NCBI GenBank assembly: GCA_949130485.1
Contig: OX422187.1
Coordinates: forward strand, 6,331,705-6,395,704
From: Agelas oroides
Taxonomy: Eukaryota; Porifera; Demospongiae; Agelasida; Agelasidae
DNA: 64,000 bases
Direction: 5' to 3'
Shown: piece after piece, positions 45,859-56,377 of the stretch
How the letters are laid out: every line of letters begins with the position of its first letter
Position numbering within the stretch: the stretch's first letter is position 1
Program-made: the position numbers and the translations under genes
Notes under the pieces: model-generated
Seen by the model: the letters and a program-made list of their open reading frames with translations, nothing else
Database searches by the model: none
What the model was told of the DNA's origin: nothing

Positions 45859-48800
45859 TGTGATGGTCACGTGATATAAAATGGCGTGCTGCAAGTGTAA
45901 CAGATCCGGCTCCTGTAAGGGCTGTGCCTGTAGAAAGGCAAAGAAATCCTGCGATAACTGCCTGCCCGGGAAGCTAGGGAACTGTACCAACCGCCAACCT
46001 GCTGTCACACGAACCGCCAACCCCGCCAATACTAACCCCAACCCGCCAACCACAACCACCACTGCCGCGACCAGTCAACTCGGACCTCCGTCCTCAGCGC
46101 CCGACTCCTCTGCACACACTAGTGCCCCAAGTCAGCCCTCTGTTCCTGATACACCTTTCTCCCTCGATGAGCACCCCCCACCGCTACCAGAATATGTCCC
46201 CATGAGCACACCAACGTTCACATGGGGAAAGTTTAGTGGCTCGGCCTTTGCAAAATCCCTAGACGCCACATACGCCGAAGTAGTCCACTGGAGGCGCAAC
46301 CACTTCACTGTTCCTTTTGGCAAGGCAGGAAAAGACTTTGTGAGGGAGTTATCAAGGCTCTACTCAGCCTACGGATCCGCCTCCGCTATGGAATCTGTCG
46401 CCTTAAAGGCTGCCTTGGTGTTCCCAATACTGCTCCTGCAAAAGCCAAGCAGGGCCTCTAAGACCAAACATCACATTACACACCTTGAGAGAAGGTTGGG
46501 GTGGTGGTCCAACGGAGAATTGGACGAACTAGTGAGGGAAGGCAGAGCCATACAACAGAGGCTACCCAAAAGTGGTTCGACCAAGGTCAACTCCAACCTG
46601 GCTCGCTCTTTCTCCAACCTGATGTTCATGGGGAAGTGTAAGGCCGCCCTTGACCTCTTGTCCAGGGAGGAGAAAGGGGGCATTCTCCATCTTGACGATC
46701 CTGTCAACCCAGACGACCCAAACTCACCTACTGTCAGAGAATCACTGATCAGCAAGCACCCCGTAGGCCAACCAGTGTATAACTCATGTATAATTCCAAA
46801 TGAACCACAGGACCCCCACCCCGTGATATTTGAGTCTCTAGACGCCAATGTCATCCGTTCAGCTGCCTTGAGAGTGAATGGTGCCGCCGGCCCCTCTGGC
46901 CTGGACTCCCACGAATGGAGACGTCTTTGCACCAGCCACAAGGGTGCATCAAGAGACCTCTGCGCCTCTCTTGCATCAGTTGCCATAAGGATCAGCACCT
47001 CATATGTGCACCCCTCATCCATAGCCCCACTCCTTGCATGTCGTCTCATCGCACTCGACAAACATCCTGGAGTCCGCCCAATCGGCATTGGAGACACGCC
47101 CCGCCGTATCATTGCTAAAGCCATCCTTTCCATCACACAGCAAGATATCCAGGATGCATCAGGCTGCCAGCAGATGTGTGGTGGACAGATTTCTGGGATT
47201 GAGGCTGCTGTTCATGCAGCACGTCAAGCATTTGACTCAGCGGAATGCGAAGCTGCCCTACTCATAGACGCCACGAATGCATTCAACTCCCTTAACCGCC
47301 AAGTAGCACTGCAAAACATCAGACGCCTCTGTCCCCCAATTGCCACCATCCTAGTCAACTCTTACAGAGCCCCAACAGAGCTCTTTGTGGATTGTGATGT
47401 CATCCTTTCACAGGAAGGAACAACACAAGGTGACCCGCTAGCCATGGCCATGTATGGCCTGGCTACAATCCCTCTCATTCGAAGGCTGAACGGCCCCTGC
47501 AAGCAAGTTTGGTATGCCGATGACTCCGCTGCCTTTGGCTCCCTTGAACATCTACGCAGCTGGTGGGATAGACTGACCACAGAAGGCCCCAGCTATGGCT
47601 ACTTTGCCAATCCTTCCAAAACATGGCTGGTAACTAAAGACCTGCACCTCCAAAATGCAGCCAAGATCTTTGCTGGCTCAGGGGTTAACATCACCCCAAA
47701 TGGTAGGCCTTACCTTGGTGCAGCCTTGGGCTCCCCAGACTTCATCGAGGAACACCTGCGATCTAAGGTCGGGGAATGGACATCAAGTATTACCCTCCTC
47801 AGTGAGATCGCAAAGTCTCAGCCCCATGCTGCCTACTCAGCCCTGGTACATGGCCTTTCAAGCAAATGGTCCTACCTGAGCAGGGTAACCCCTAATATTA
47901 GTCACCTATTGATCCCACTTGACACCGCTTTGAGAACGGAGCTGCTGCCCGCCCTCACTAGTAGGCCCACACCCAATGACCAGGAATGTGCCCTCTTTGC
48001 CTTACCAGCACGGCATGGGGGCTTGGGGATAAGAATCCCCTCCAAGAATGCAGAGAAAGAACTGCAGTCCTCCCAACTAGTCACCTTCTCCCTCGTATCT
48101 CACATCCTTGAACAAAACCAGGAGTATGGATATGACATCATAGCCGATCAGCTGCAGAGCAAGGCCACTATCAGAAATCGGAACAAAGAAATGAGCTCCA
48201 AAGAAGCAGATCACCTCTACAGCTATTTGCCAGCCCAACTGCAGAAAGCAGTGGATCTAGCCAAGGAGAAAGGTGCCTCCACCTGGCTCACAGCTCTCCC
48301 CCTCAAGGAACATGGCTTTTCACTGCATAGGGCTGCTTTCCACGATGCCATGGCCCTGCGATACGGATGGTCTCCCTCAAATCTCCCGCCCATGTGCGAC
48401 TGCGGCAACCATTTCACTGTTGAACATGCACTCTCATGTGCCAAAGGAGGTTTTCCTTCCATCAGGCACAATGAAATCCGCGACCTTACGGCCAATCTCC
48501 TCACAGAAGTGTGTAGCGAGGTGTGCATTGAACCCAACCTGCAGCCAACTACGTCAGACCAACTGTCTGGAGCCACTGCCAATTCACAGGACGGGGCGAG
48601 GCTTGATGTCTCAGCAAATGGAGTGTGGGGTGGGAGATTTGAAAAGACATTTTTTGATGTGCGAGTCTTCAACCCCCACGCCCCCTCTAACAAGAACCAG
48701 ACGCCTTCCGCCTGTTACAGAAAGCATGAGAAAGAGAAAAAACGAGCTTATGAACAGAGGATACGCGAGGTGGAGCACTCGTCTTTCACTCCACTTGTTT

Positions 48801-49212
48801 TTTCGGCCACAGGAGGAATGGGGAGAGAGGCAACCTGTTTCTACAAACGCCTGGCCTCCATGCTCGCTGAGAAGTGGGATCATCCATACAGCACCACACT
48901 CTGGTGGCTAAGGTGTCGTCTGACCTTTTCCCTTATCCGTTCAGCCATCCAAGCCCTACGAGAAGCAAGATCCTCTCGAGGCCAAGCCGCCCACCCTCCA
49001 GCAGCCATAGACCTTGCCATCACTGAGTCCTATATTACACCAGATTTTTAATCTCTTTGTTTCACCCAAGTTTCCTTTTTGTTTTGTACATACGTCACTT
49101 ACTATACATTTTTTGGTGGTTGTTGTTGTTGTATCACGTGCAGTGCATGTGTGTGTTGAATCACCAGTTGAGTTGACGACAAAAAAAAAAAATAAAAAAT
49201 AAAAAAATAAAA
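45693..49212 (+). mobile_element. R2-like non-LTR retroelement with copied flank at its 5' end
   Basis: The exact 13-bp duplication ATTTTTTACTCCG at 45680-45692 and 49213-49225 bounds the insertion. Inside are a 166-bp inverted copy of the upstream flank (45693-45858), a very short leader, a 1056-codon gene (45881-49051) and an A-rich tail (49180-49212). A 3' A-tail and a target duplication indicate target-primed reverse transcription. The gene is intact, so the insertion is recent. Confidence 0.8.
45881..49051 (+). CDS. Reverse transcriptase with CXC N-terminus and restriction-like endonuclease, 1056 residues
   Basis: Uninterrupted frame. A Cys-rich CXC (tesmin-like) module occupies about residues 3-36 (CCKC, CKGCACRK, CDNC). 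A Pro/Thr/Ser-rich linker follows. The RT spans about 330-620, with motif A LLIDATNAFNS (D463), motif B QGDPLAMAMY (about 516-525) and motif C YADD (545-548). A zinc knuckle (C839, C841, H849, C853) leads into a PD-(D/E)XK-like nuclease (RHNEIRD, D904, D909, FFDVRV with D926, then a Lys/Glu-rich helix). This N-finger, RT, knuckle, nuclease order matches R2/NeSL-type retroelements, whose nuclease nicks DNA to prime copying. I recall near relatives in corals and sponges. The ATG is 22 bp after the copied flank. Confidence 0.85.
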   Translation: MACCKCNRSGSCKGCACRKAKKSCDNCLPGKLGNCTNRQPAVTRTANPANTNPNPPTTTTTAATSQLGPPSSAPDSSAHTSAPSQPSVPDTPFSLDEHPPPLPEYVPMSTPTFTWGKFSGSAFAKSLDATYAEVVHWRRNHFTVPFGKAGKDFVRELSRLYSAYGSASAMESVALKAALVFPILLLQKPSRASKTKHHITHLERRLGWWSNGELDELVREGRAIQQRLPKSGSTKVNSNLARSFSNLMFMGKCKAALDLLSREEKGGILHLDDPVNPDDPNSPTVRESLISKHPVGQPVYNSCIIPNEPQDPHPVIFESLDANVIRSAALRVNGAAGPSGLDSHEWRRLCTSHKGASRDLCASLASVAIRISTSYVHPSSIAPLLACRLIALDKHPGVRPIGIGDTPRRIIAKAILSITQQDIQDASGCQQMCGGQISGIEAAVHAARQAFDSAECEAALLIDATNAFNSLNRQVALQNIRRLCPPIATILVNSYRAPTELFVDCDVILSQEGTTQGDPLAMAMYGLATIPLIRRLNGPCKQVWYADDSAAFGSLEHLRSWWDRLTTEGPSYGYFANPSKTWLVTKDLHLQNAAKIFAGSGVNITPNGRPYLGAALGSPDFIEEHLRSKVGEWTSSITLLSEIAKSQPHAAYSALVHGLSSKWSYLSRVTPNISHLLIPLDTALRTELLPALTSRPTPNDQECALFALPARHGGLGIRIPSKNAEKELQSSQLVTFSLVSHILEQNQEYGYDIIADQLQSKATIRNRNKEMSSKEADHLYSYLPAQLQKAVDLAKEKGASTWLTALPLKEHGFSLHRAAFHDAMALRYGWSPSNLPPMCDCGNHFTVEHALSCAKGGFPSIRHNEIRDLTANLLTEVCSEVCIEPNLQPTTSDQLSGATANSQDGARLDVSANGVWGGRFEKTFFDVRVFNPHAPSNKNQTPSACYRKHEKEKKRAYEQRIREVEHSSFTPLVFSATGGMGREATCFYKRLASMLAEKWDHPYSTTLWWLRCRLTFSLIRSAIQALREARSSRGQAAHPPAAIDLAITESYITPDF

Positions 49213-49330
49213 ATTTTTTACTCCGCGGAAAACGCGCATGCGTATGAATCTGGACCACGTGGCTAGCGGCGATTTTGTTCTTGGGAGAGACGTTCTTTGC
49301 GAGTTCGATTATTGGCCATTGGCAGTATGT

Positions 49331-49789
49331 ATGCCTCCAACAAAGGTATGCCCGCAGTGTAAAACTGCTGTACCCGTAAGACGGATGACATGTGAACGCT
49401 GTGATCATGTCTTTCGATCCAAACGAAAAGCAGAGTGTAATTTGCGAGAGAAAGCTATGAAACGTATGATATCAGTAGAATCAGATAGTGTGAAATCAGC
49501 TAGGAAAGCTAAAGATAAGTTGCACAAGGCCTGTAAAAGAGCGTCAGAAACTCATGAGCGAACTTTGTATAGGCAGGAACAAAACAGAATGCGCATGGCA
49601 AGCATGAGAGACTCTGAAACCTTTGAGCAAACTGTGCAGAGGAAAGAGCGAGATAGAATGCACAAAGTAAGCATGAGCAGGCCCGTAGGCAGGGGGGGTT
49701 CGAGGGGGTTCGGTCGAACCCCCCTTTTGGCCTCTAAAAGATTTCATATGCACCGCTTAACTGTACATTTTAAGTGCCCTACCGTTTGA
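49331..49789 (+). CDS. Helitron-associated-type protein with RxSE repeats, tail replaced by a MITE
   Basis: The first good ATG is at 49331. A four-Cys zinc ribbon (CPQC and CERC) is followed by basic repeats (RASETHERTLYRQEQNRMRM, then a second copy with RDSETFEQ and RKERDRMH). I recall such repeats at the N-terminus of Helitron Rep/helicase proteins in sponges and cnidarians. A hAT-type MITE (49678-50274) inserted at the end of the frame. Without it the frame would stop three codons after AGC-ATG, at TAG 50281-50283, so only the last residue was changed and about 37 MITE-coded residues added. The protein is therefore short and carries no Rep or helicase domain here. Confidence 0.5.
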   Translation: MPPTKVCPQCKTAVPVRRMTCERCDHVFRSKRKAECNLREKAMKRMISVESDSVKSARKAKDKLHKACKRASETHERTLYRQEQNRMRMASMRDSETFEQTVQRKERDRMHKVSMSRPVGRGGSRGFGRTPLLASKRFHMHRLTVHFKCPTV

Positions 49790-50274
49790 AATTGGTCCAC
49801 TAGCCTCGATGCTATTGAGAATCACTGCCGTCAAAACAATTGTGGTCGCAGCTATGCGAGTTCGTTCATGGAGGACCAGCGCGGAACGCTCGGGTAAGTT
49901 GTTTACGCCGCTACGATGAAAGGACGCGCGTAAATACGTGCGTAAATAAATTGCTATTTCAGGCGTTCGAGAGTTCACCAGTTGTCTTCCCAGTGATGTC
50001 ACCCAACCTGCTGTTCTGCCAACCTTAGTAGCTTCTCTCTTGGAAATTCGAAGTCATGTGGACAGCCAAAAATTTCTCCGCGAGCCATGTAGCTACTACG
50101 GCTCAGCTTCTGCCCCAAAATGGCCTCAGAAGCAATCTCAGAGCATCTAATTTCTAAAATTTTCCTGGGGGGGGCATGCCCCCAGACCCCCCTACTCTTG
50201 CATTCTTATGCATGCATACATACACATCTGACACCCATGTAACCCCCCTTCTAAAAATCCTGGCTACGGGCCTG
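49678..50274. mobile_element. hAT-type MITE (597 bp)
   Basis: Starts CAGGCCCGTAGGCAGG and ends CCTGGCTACGGGCCTG, with the exact 5-bp duplication ATGAG at 49673-49677 and 50275-50279. It is a close relative of 28956-29749, shorter by about 200 bp. It entered the 3' end of the gene at 49331. Confidence 0.9.
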
Positions 50275-50749
50275 ATGAGATAGTTATTATTGCTAAGTCA
50301 TAACTTAGTCACTGTGCTGTGTCGTGTGTATAAATAGTAACAATGATGTATTGCTGCTCTAAATATAGTATAGATGTAATGACCACAATGCAATGTCATA
50401 TTGCATAGCTGTGTTAATGTAGGTTGCATGATGTCAAATAACCGTAATGTACTGCACTGTGTTAATATTAGGCCCAAGTGCCTAGCTGTCAGAACAGATT
50501 CGAGGACAGACAGTTAGGAATGAATTAATATCAAAAAGCGTGCCATATCAACTCGAGAGCAAACGTCATGATACTATTGTTCATGAGACAGTGATCGATT
50601 CTAGTTAACACACAAGTACAATCACATGCACTGCTGCGCCGAGGGTTTGGCACTTCAGTGTCTTTCATTATTCATAGCTGCTAAGCTGTTTGTACAGTGC
50701 ACCTGTACATGAGTGTGGGCATCATCCATGGCTTCTACGCTTCTTTCAG

Positions 50750-51100
50750 TTGCATGAAGCAGGTACTGAGAGTGAAATTCCAATTCTAAATGCTGAGGTT
50801 GACCCTCGTGTTGCAGCAATGTCATCTGCTTGCCGCTTCAATCCAAGCGATTTAGGTACCGTTCAGTCTCCTTTCTCATTGTCCGATGAGCAGAAATATC
50901 AGATTCTCTCGACCATTCCTGCTAAGCTCAAAGAGTATCCAGTCAATAATCAATAAAAGGCGTTATCAATCGTACTGCACTGAGCAGTTTCCTTTGGTTC
51001 GGTACTCTGCATCACTGGATGGTGTCTTCTGTGGTCCATGCTTTCTGTTTAGTCAAGTCCGATTCAATAGCTACGCATTCACCCCTTCGCTCTGATTATT
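50750..51100 (+). pseudogene. Decayed hAT transposase fragment (TTF zinc finger region)
   Basis: The plus strand reads blocks like those around the TTF-type zinc finger of hAT/ZMYM1-like transposases: a linker ending KEYPVNN and, in another frame, RYSASLDGVFCGPCFLFS with the Cys pair. The change of frame and lack of anything downstream mark it as a relic. It is not closely related to the intact transposase at 31016-33427. Confidence 0.5.
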
Positions 51101-51950
51101 CTAGTTACGCCCCTGTAATAACTAGGTTCATCAGTTGGGCCAAAGTCTCCATCACTCTAAATCCCCATATGCCATCATTTCATCTAAGATGCCATCTGAA
51201 CCGGAAGTTTTGCCCCTTCGCAGGCACCTCACAGCACCTAAGACATCCTGTCACGTTACTTGCCCACACGTCCTATCTTCCCTTTCTGTAATCATTCGAC
51301 CACCATCTCTCTGCTGTTTCTCAAAAATCTTCTCAGTGTTTAGCCAATTCCTCCACCACCTCCATGGGATCATCTATGGTTTTCCACTCTTACAATTCAG
51401 TCTTGAGATGTTCTCTCCTTGCTTTGATATCCCCCCTTCATGTCTGACAAAAAAAAAAAACAGCTTGCAGCTTGGCCCGCCCTCCTCTATGTGTGGTATC
51501 TCCATTACTTATGAGAAGTGATCAGTACTTTTTCATCACAATCATGCTTTTACCAACTAGCTTCTGCTCTGATTGATGGCTTCTGCAAAAATTATTTTCT
51601 CTAGAAGTGGACTTGCTGTGAAATACCAACTTTAATATTTTGCAAGAAGGTTAAATTTTACCAACTTTGCAAATTACTCCTACAATGGAGTTCAGTCTAT
51701 AAGCTAAGTTTGGTCATTTTGTACCTTGTGACTGACTTACTGTTGGACTTTGGCCTCATACCCAGGCTATGCCCTGCACAGAAACCAGGCTGGAGTCCAC
51801 TTAACTGTATATTTGACCATGCACTCTATAATTTCCTCTTGTGTGGCATGGTGGATCCCTGAACAGCTGGATTCTTGTCTAAACTTTCGTGCAATCGTAG
51901 CGGTATATGAGGGAATAGTATTATTCCAGAAACTTTAATATAACAATACA
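51100..51950. other. No gene recognised
   Basis: No exon or element termini could be supported. A run of A (51450-51461) may be a retroposed tail. Confidence 0.3.
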
Positions 51951-51954
51951 ATAC

Positions 51955-52075
51955 ATTCTCAGCAACGTTTTGATCCGATGTGGGCCTTCGTCAGGCTTGA
52001 CCAAATCTGTACAGCTGAGCAATGTGGATGCTTTGCTATAGCTACAGATTTTGTCAAGCCTGATGAAGGTCTATA
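51955..52075. repeat. Inverted repeat with CTGANGA cores
   Basis: The arms GTCAGGCTTGACCAAATCTG (about 51990-52009) and its near-complement (about 52042-52063) enclose about 32 bp. The strand-specific strings CTGATGA and CTGACGA recall hammerhead ribozyme cores found in Penelope-like elements, but the second conserved core (GAAA) is not convincing. Confidence 0.45.
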
Positions 52076-52077
52076 AT

Positions 52078-52150
52078 CTCGTCCCCAGGCCTCCCCCATT
52101 TTCGTTCTTCGGTTTGCGTTCAGTATAATACACGGAAGCGGAAGAGCAGG
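52078..52150. mobile_element. Half-copy of the 9-bp-TSD MITE family
   Basis: Contains the family left-end block TCTCGTCCCCAGGCC and the inner phrase TTCGGTTTGCGTTCAGTATA shared with 33928-34101. The right half is missing. Confidence 0.6.
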
Positions 52151-52509
52151 GGTAGAATCACTAGAATGACTGGGGAACATTGGTTCCTAGAGATGATTGA
52201 CTGGGGGTTACTGGAAGGGAGAGTCACAAATCCTCACAATACAGGGTGGGTCAATTCTTACCTTGGTCACACAAATGGCCAACCCAAACTTGATGGAGTG
52301 CATTGCGTGTGCGAAGCGGAAGCCAGCTGTGCCATGGAACTGCATCCAGACACTTAGCATTTGCTCCGGCAAGTTACACAAAACAGTTTGGAGTTGCTAA
52401 AAGGCATACAGGAAAGCAAAACACCAAGATATCAGGTAGTCTGTATTGTCTACAAGAGGATTGTGCAATAATTCTATTGCAAAAACAAATTGTGTAGCTA
52501 ATGGCTGGA

Positions 52510-53055
52510 CTCTTATACTGTGTAGACCCCAATAGTCTCAGTATTAACATACCTTACCTCGTCTCTATAGCCTGTAAGCTAAACCTTTACGTACCTACTG
52601 AGATGCCAGGTTGCTACAAGGAGCCTAGATATGAAGCTACTCATGATCATTGTCAAAGTAACTCATAAAATGAAGACATCTCTTTAACTCATAGCTAGCC
52701 TTGCTGTGCTTGCTGCATAAAATTACTACCAGCCTATAATAAGTGTAAGCACAGGTTTCAAAGGTACAACTCTACCTATACTTGCACATGTGCAGTTTGT
52801 TTCTGTGAACATCATGAAGAGACTAAGCCGAAAATAGGTGCATCATTTTTTAATGCTCAGAGTACGTAGTGGTTTCATTTCAATTGAATACTTAATCACA
52901 AAAGGAAGTATAATCAACAGACAAAGGCAGCATAAATTTAGTTCTAACAAAACAAGCCTTACTAAAATGCATTTTAGTTTGAGTTTAGACTTGCTCTAGA
53001 GTTCATATAGAGCCATACTCAGAGCGAGAGGGGGTGGGAGTGGAAGAAGGGCTGG
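52510..53055 (-). repeat. Displaced copy of the copper ATPase 3' end
   Basis: 546 bp nearly identical to 53720-54271. It includes the last codons of the ATPase (ending SEYGSI-stop on the minus strand) and its 3' flank. It is not attached to an ATPase gene and cannot be translated from one, so it is a non-functional duplicate. Confidence 0.9.
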
Positions 53056-53722
53056 TTACCACTTGTCTATACCTTATGTCATTCACATTGTAAAGCCCCC
53101 AGGCCTTCCATTTTACCATACCATGCATATGTGTACTATTGGTGACACATACCAAAATGCGAGCAAACATCCTTGCATGCCACTTGCCTCTGTACAGACA
53201 TGTTAAGCCAGCTTGACGCTCACAGCTTGTGACGATCGCACCAACTGTCTCACTAGTTAGATATCACTGTATGTTGTGCTAGGGGTATAGCTCACCATGC
53301 AACTGAATTTACTGAACATGTGTGATTAACTCAAATGGAAATTAGCTTAAGAAATGGCCAACTCAAGGCTGGAGCACAAATAAGTGGCAAAATTAACATT
53401 ACACAAAAATTATTTCCTTATTAACTTGACTTTCAAAAGAAGTGAGTCACAGCACTGCTACATTTACTGTTCTATCAGTCAACATTTCACACCGTTGTTT
53501 TGTTTTGTAACCTTGTACTTTCTTCGAATACACATCAAATAAGGCTGGCAGCAAGCTGTAAAAGCAGTGAGTAGTGTCAGAAAAGCACCCAGTACAAGTA
53601 GCATGCCAAATCTCACATAATCAACTGTATCACATCTGGAGTCGTTGTCAGTTTTACATCTCAAATATGGCACGCATGAAAGAGGACGTTCATTATCAGC
53701 TAAAAGGTAGATTGGCAAGCTC
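53051..53722 (-). repeat. Inserted copy of the 39.2-39.9 kb segment
   Basis: 672 bp nearly identical to 39181-39903. It carries the last part of the eight-pass membrane protein (a DNERPLSC loop and two membrane spans), with a 12-bp in-frame addition (VPYL instead of V) and a deletion of about 60 bp in the 3' flank. It is joined to its neighbours through GCTGG on the left and CTC on the right. Confidence 0.9.
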
Positions 53723-54271
53723 TTATACTGTGTAGACCCCAATAGTCTCAGTATTAACATACCTTACCTCGTCTCTATAGCCTGTAAGCTAAACCTTTAC
53801 GTACCTACTGAGATGCCAGGTTGCTACAAGGAGCCTAGATATGAAGCTACTCATGATCGTTGTCAAAGTAACTCATAAGATGAAGACATCTCTTTAACTC
53901 ATAGCTAGCCTTGCTGTGCTTGCTGCATAAAATTACTACCAGCCTATAATAAGTGTAAGCACAGGTTTCAAAGGTATAACTCTACCTATACTTGCACATG
54001 TGCAGTTTGTTTCTGTGAACATCATGAAGGGACTAAGCCGAAAATAGGTGCATCATTTTTTAATGCTCAGAGTAGTGGTTTCATTTCAATTGAATACTTA
54101 ATCACAAAAGGAAGTATAATCAACAGACAAGGGCAGCATAAATTTAGTTCTAACAAAACAAGCCTTACTAAAATGCATTTTAGTTTGAGTTTAGACAACA
54201 CTGGACTTGCTCTAGAGTTCATATAGAGCCATACTCAGAGCGAGAGGGGGTGGGAGTGGAAGAAGGGCTGG
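53720..54271 (-). repeat. Copper ATPase 3' end, gene-attached copy
   Basis: 552 bp nearly identical to 52510-53055 and continuous with the functional last exon (54219-54363). The duplicate breakpoint falls inside that exon. Confidence 0.9.
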
Positions 54272-54363
54272 AGGTCCCTGGTAGTATCTCGTATTGGCCA
54301 CCCTTTCTCCTGCGAGGAGCATAAGCGTGATCTTGGTAGTTCTCTATCTGGGGCTTGTGATAG

Positions 54364-54423
<60 letters not shown>

Positions 54424-56346
54424 AGGGGGGGGGGGGGGGGGACGTGTGTGCATTATGAATTTGTGTATGCATATGTGTGCATGCATGTCTGGGAATTTGG
54501 CAGAAACTTAGTGTCTGTGCTACCAGCAAATGTTACTCATTGTCATGTCACTGTTAATCATTTATAGGTTGTATTTCATGCACTGTGAGAGGTAGCCTTG
54601 TTCCCATGCAAACACAAGAGCCTGGGAATGAGGCTATGTGAAGAGAGCTAACACACTCAAGTGTACCAGAGGTATCTTAGCAGGAGTGAATTGCAGACCA
54701 CCGAGACAGAGCTCAGTGCCATGGCAGCACTGGCCATCCATGGCTGGAGCTGCACCCCGACTGGTGTCAGTACCCCAGCTGCAATAGGGATACCAATTGT
54801 GTTGTAGAAAAGAGCCCAGGCAAAGTTCATACGGATTTTGCGCACTGTTTGCTTGGAGAGGTGAATTGCTCCAATAACATCAATTAGGTTGTCCTGTAAA
54901 ATTATACAAAGTATGAGAAGTTTATTAGCATGGGTAGAACAGGTCAAACCCAAGATTCTCCCATGGAGATAATGGTAAATCTTTTTCTTAGTTAAATGGC
55001 TTTACAAGTATTGAAGGAGGGTCATTGAGTTTACTTAACGCACAAATGGGAAGACATGCTTTCACCTACTTTAATTTACATGATAAGCAAAGGCCATCAG
55101 CTATTGTTCTTGCCATCCAGCACACCTCTCAAATCAGTTTAAGCACTGATGGCACTGCTAGAGGAAAATGTGTCAGCCCCAACAAACAGATAAGGACTGC
55201 CAACTGGCAGCTTTTCAGCAAGAAGTGATGGTGTCATTCTCAGGGTTGCTGACATTTGCATTGATACAAGAGGGCCCTAACCCTACAGTAGCTTCTCTCA
55301 CTTTCACGAGCACAATGTCAGCGGCCTCCACTGCAACATCAGTGCCTGTGCCAATAGCAATGCCTACATCAGCCTGGGCAAGGGCAGGAGAGTCATTGAT
55401 ACCATCTCCCACCATTGCCACCTGCAAGGAGAGGAAGAGGTAAGTTTTTGTGTAGTAATTATTTGGCGCTGTGGTCTAAATAGCCTTGCAACAAATTGTC
55501 ATAGTCTCTGTTGGCTCTGTTGCCAGTATCCACAATATTGTTTATAATACGTTTAGTAGTTTATGTTCTTCTGCCATGTTCCATCCTTCATCTCTTGTTC
55601 GTACCATGTTTACTGACAGTTCTCGCGCCTGTAATTCAAACGTTATTTGATACAACTATTTGTATGGCACTAGTCTTTGTAAGTCTTATGCATGTGATCA
55701 CATTGCCATTGGTAATCTAGTCAGAGAAATTCGCTCCATGCACACTTTTATCCCTCATTTCAGCCACAGTGAACTGGAAGCAATTGTATCAGTTGCTGTA
55801 TCTTTATAATTTCTATGTACCTTATCTTTGCACCCTTCTATTCGGTGTGTTTATCATAATAATAATAATATAAATTATATGAGCATTTCATGTCAGGAAA
55901 CAGCTAGCTTTACTTCCAGAATTTCCCTTGTCTAGCATTTGCATAATATATAAGCAATCAATTCTTTTCAGCCAGAAAGTCCTTAACCCATTTAAGTTAT
56001 TTCTGGTTTTCCTTGCTGCTGACCTTGGTGCCATCCTCCTGGAGTATAGCCACCTGCTCCTTCTTGTGGTTGGGAAGTACCTCAGCATACACCTCCTCTG
56101 GTGGAATGCCAACCTGAAATAATTTAGATTATACTCAATGTCTGTTGGTTGATAATGAACTCAAGGCTGCCACAATGTGTACTGGTTAGCTCTTACAAAC
56201 GGTCATCTATCAACACATACAGTTTACTGTAGCAGACCACTGTAAATTACATTCTAAGCTGAAACTAGCACTGAATTCTATTTGCCTGCCACCACAATCA
56301 TGGCTCCTTCAAATGTACTTATGTCTTCTGCCACACACACACACAA

Positions 56347-56377
<31 letters not shown>

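Noticed and set aside
46471-48883. Long open frames opposite and overlapping the 1056-residue RT gene
   Set aside because: They are shadows of the GC-rich coding sequence and have no recognisable domains.
52510-54271. Transposon insertion as the cause of the 52.5-54.3 kb structure
   Set aside because: No inverted termini or short target duplication. The joints show microhomology, and both inserted and flanking pieces are gene 3' ends.
54235-54567. Open frames of alternating His-Thr or Cys-Val
   Set aside because: They are translations of GT/CA microsatellites. The same applies to 9225-9563 and 56282-56573.
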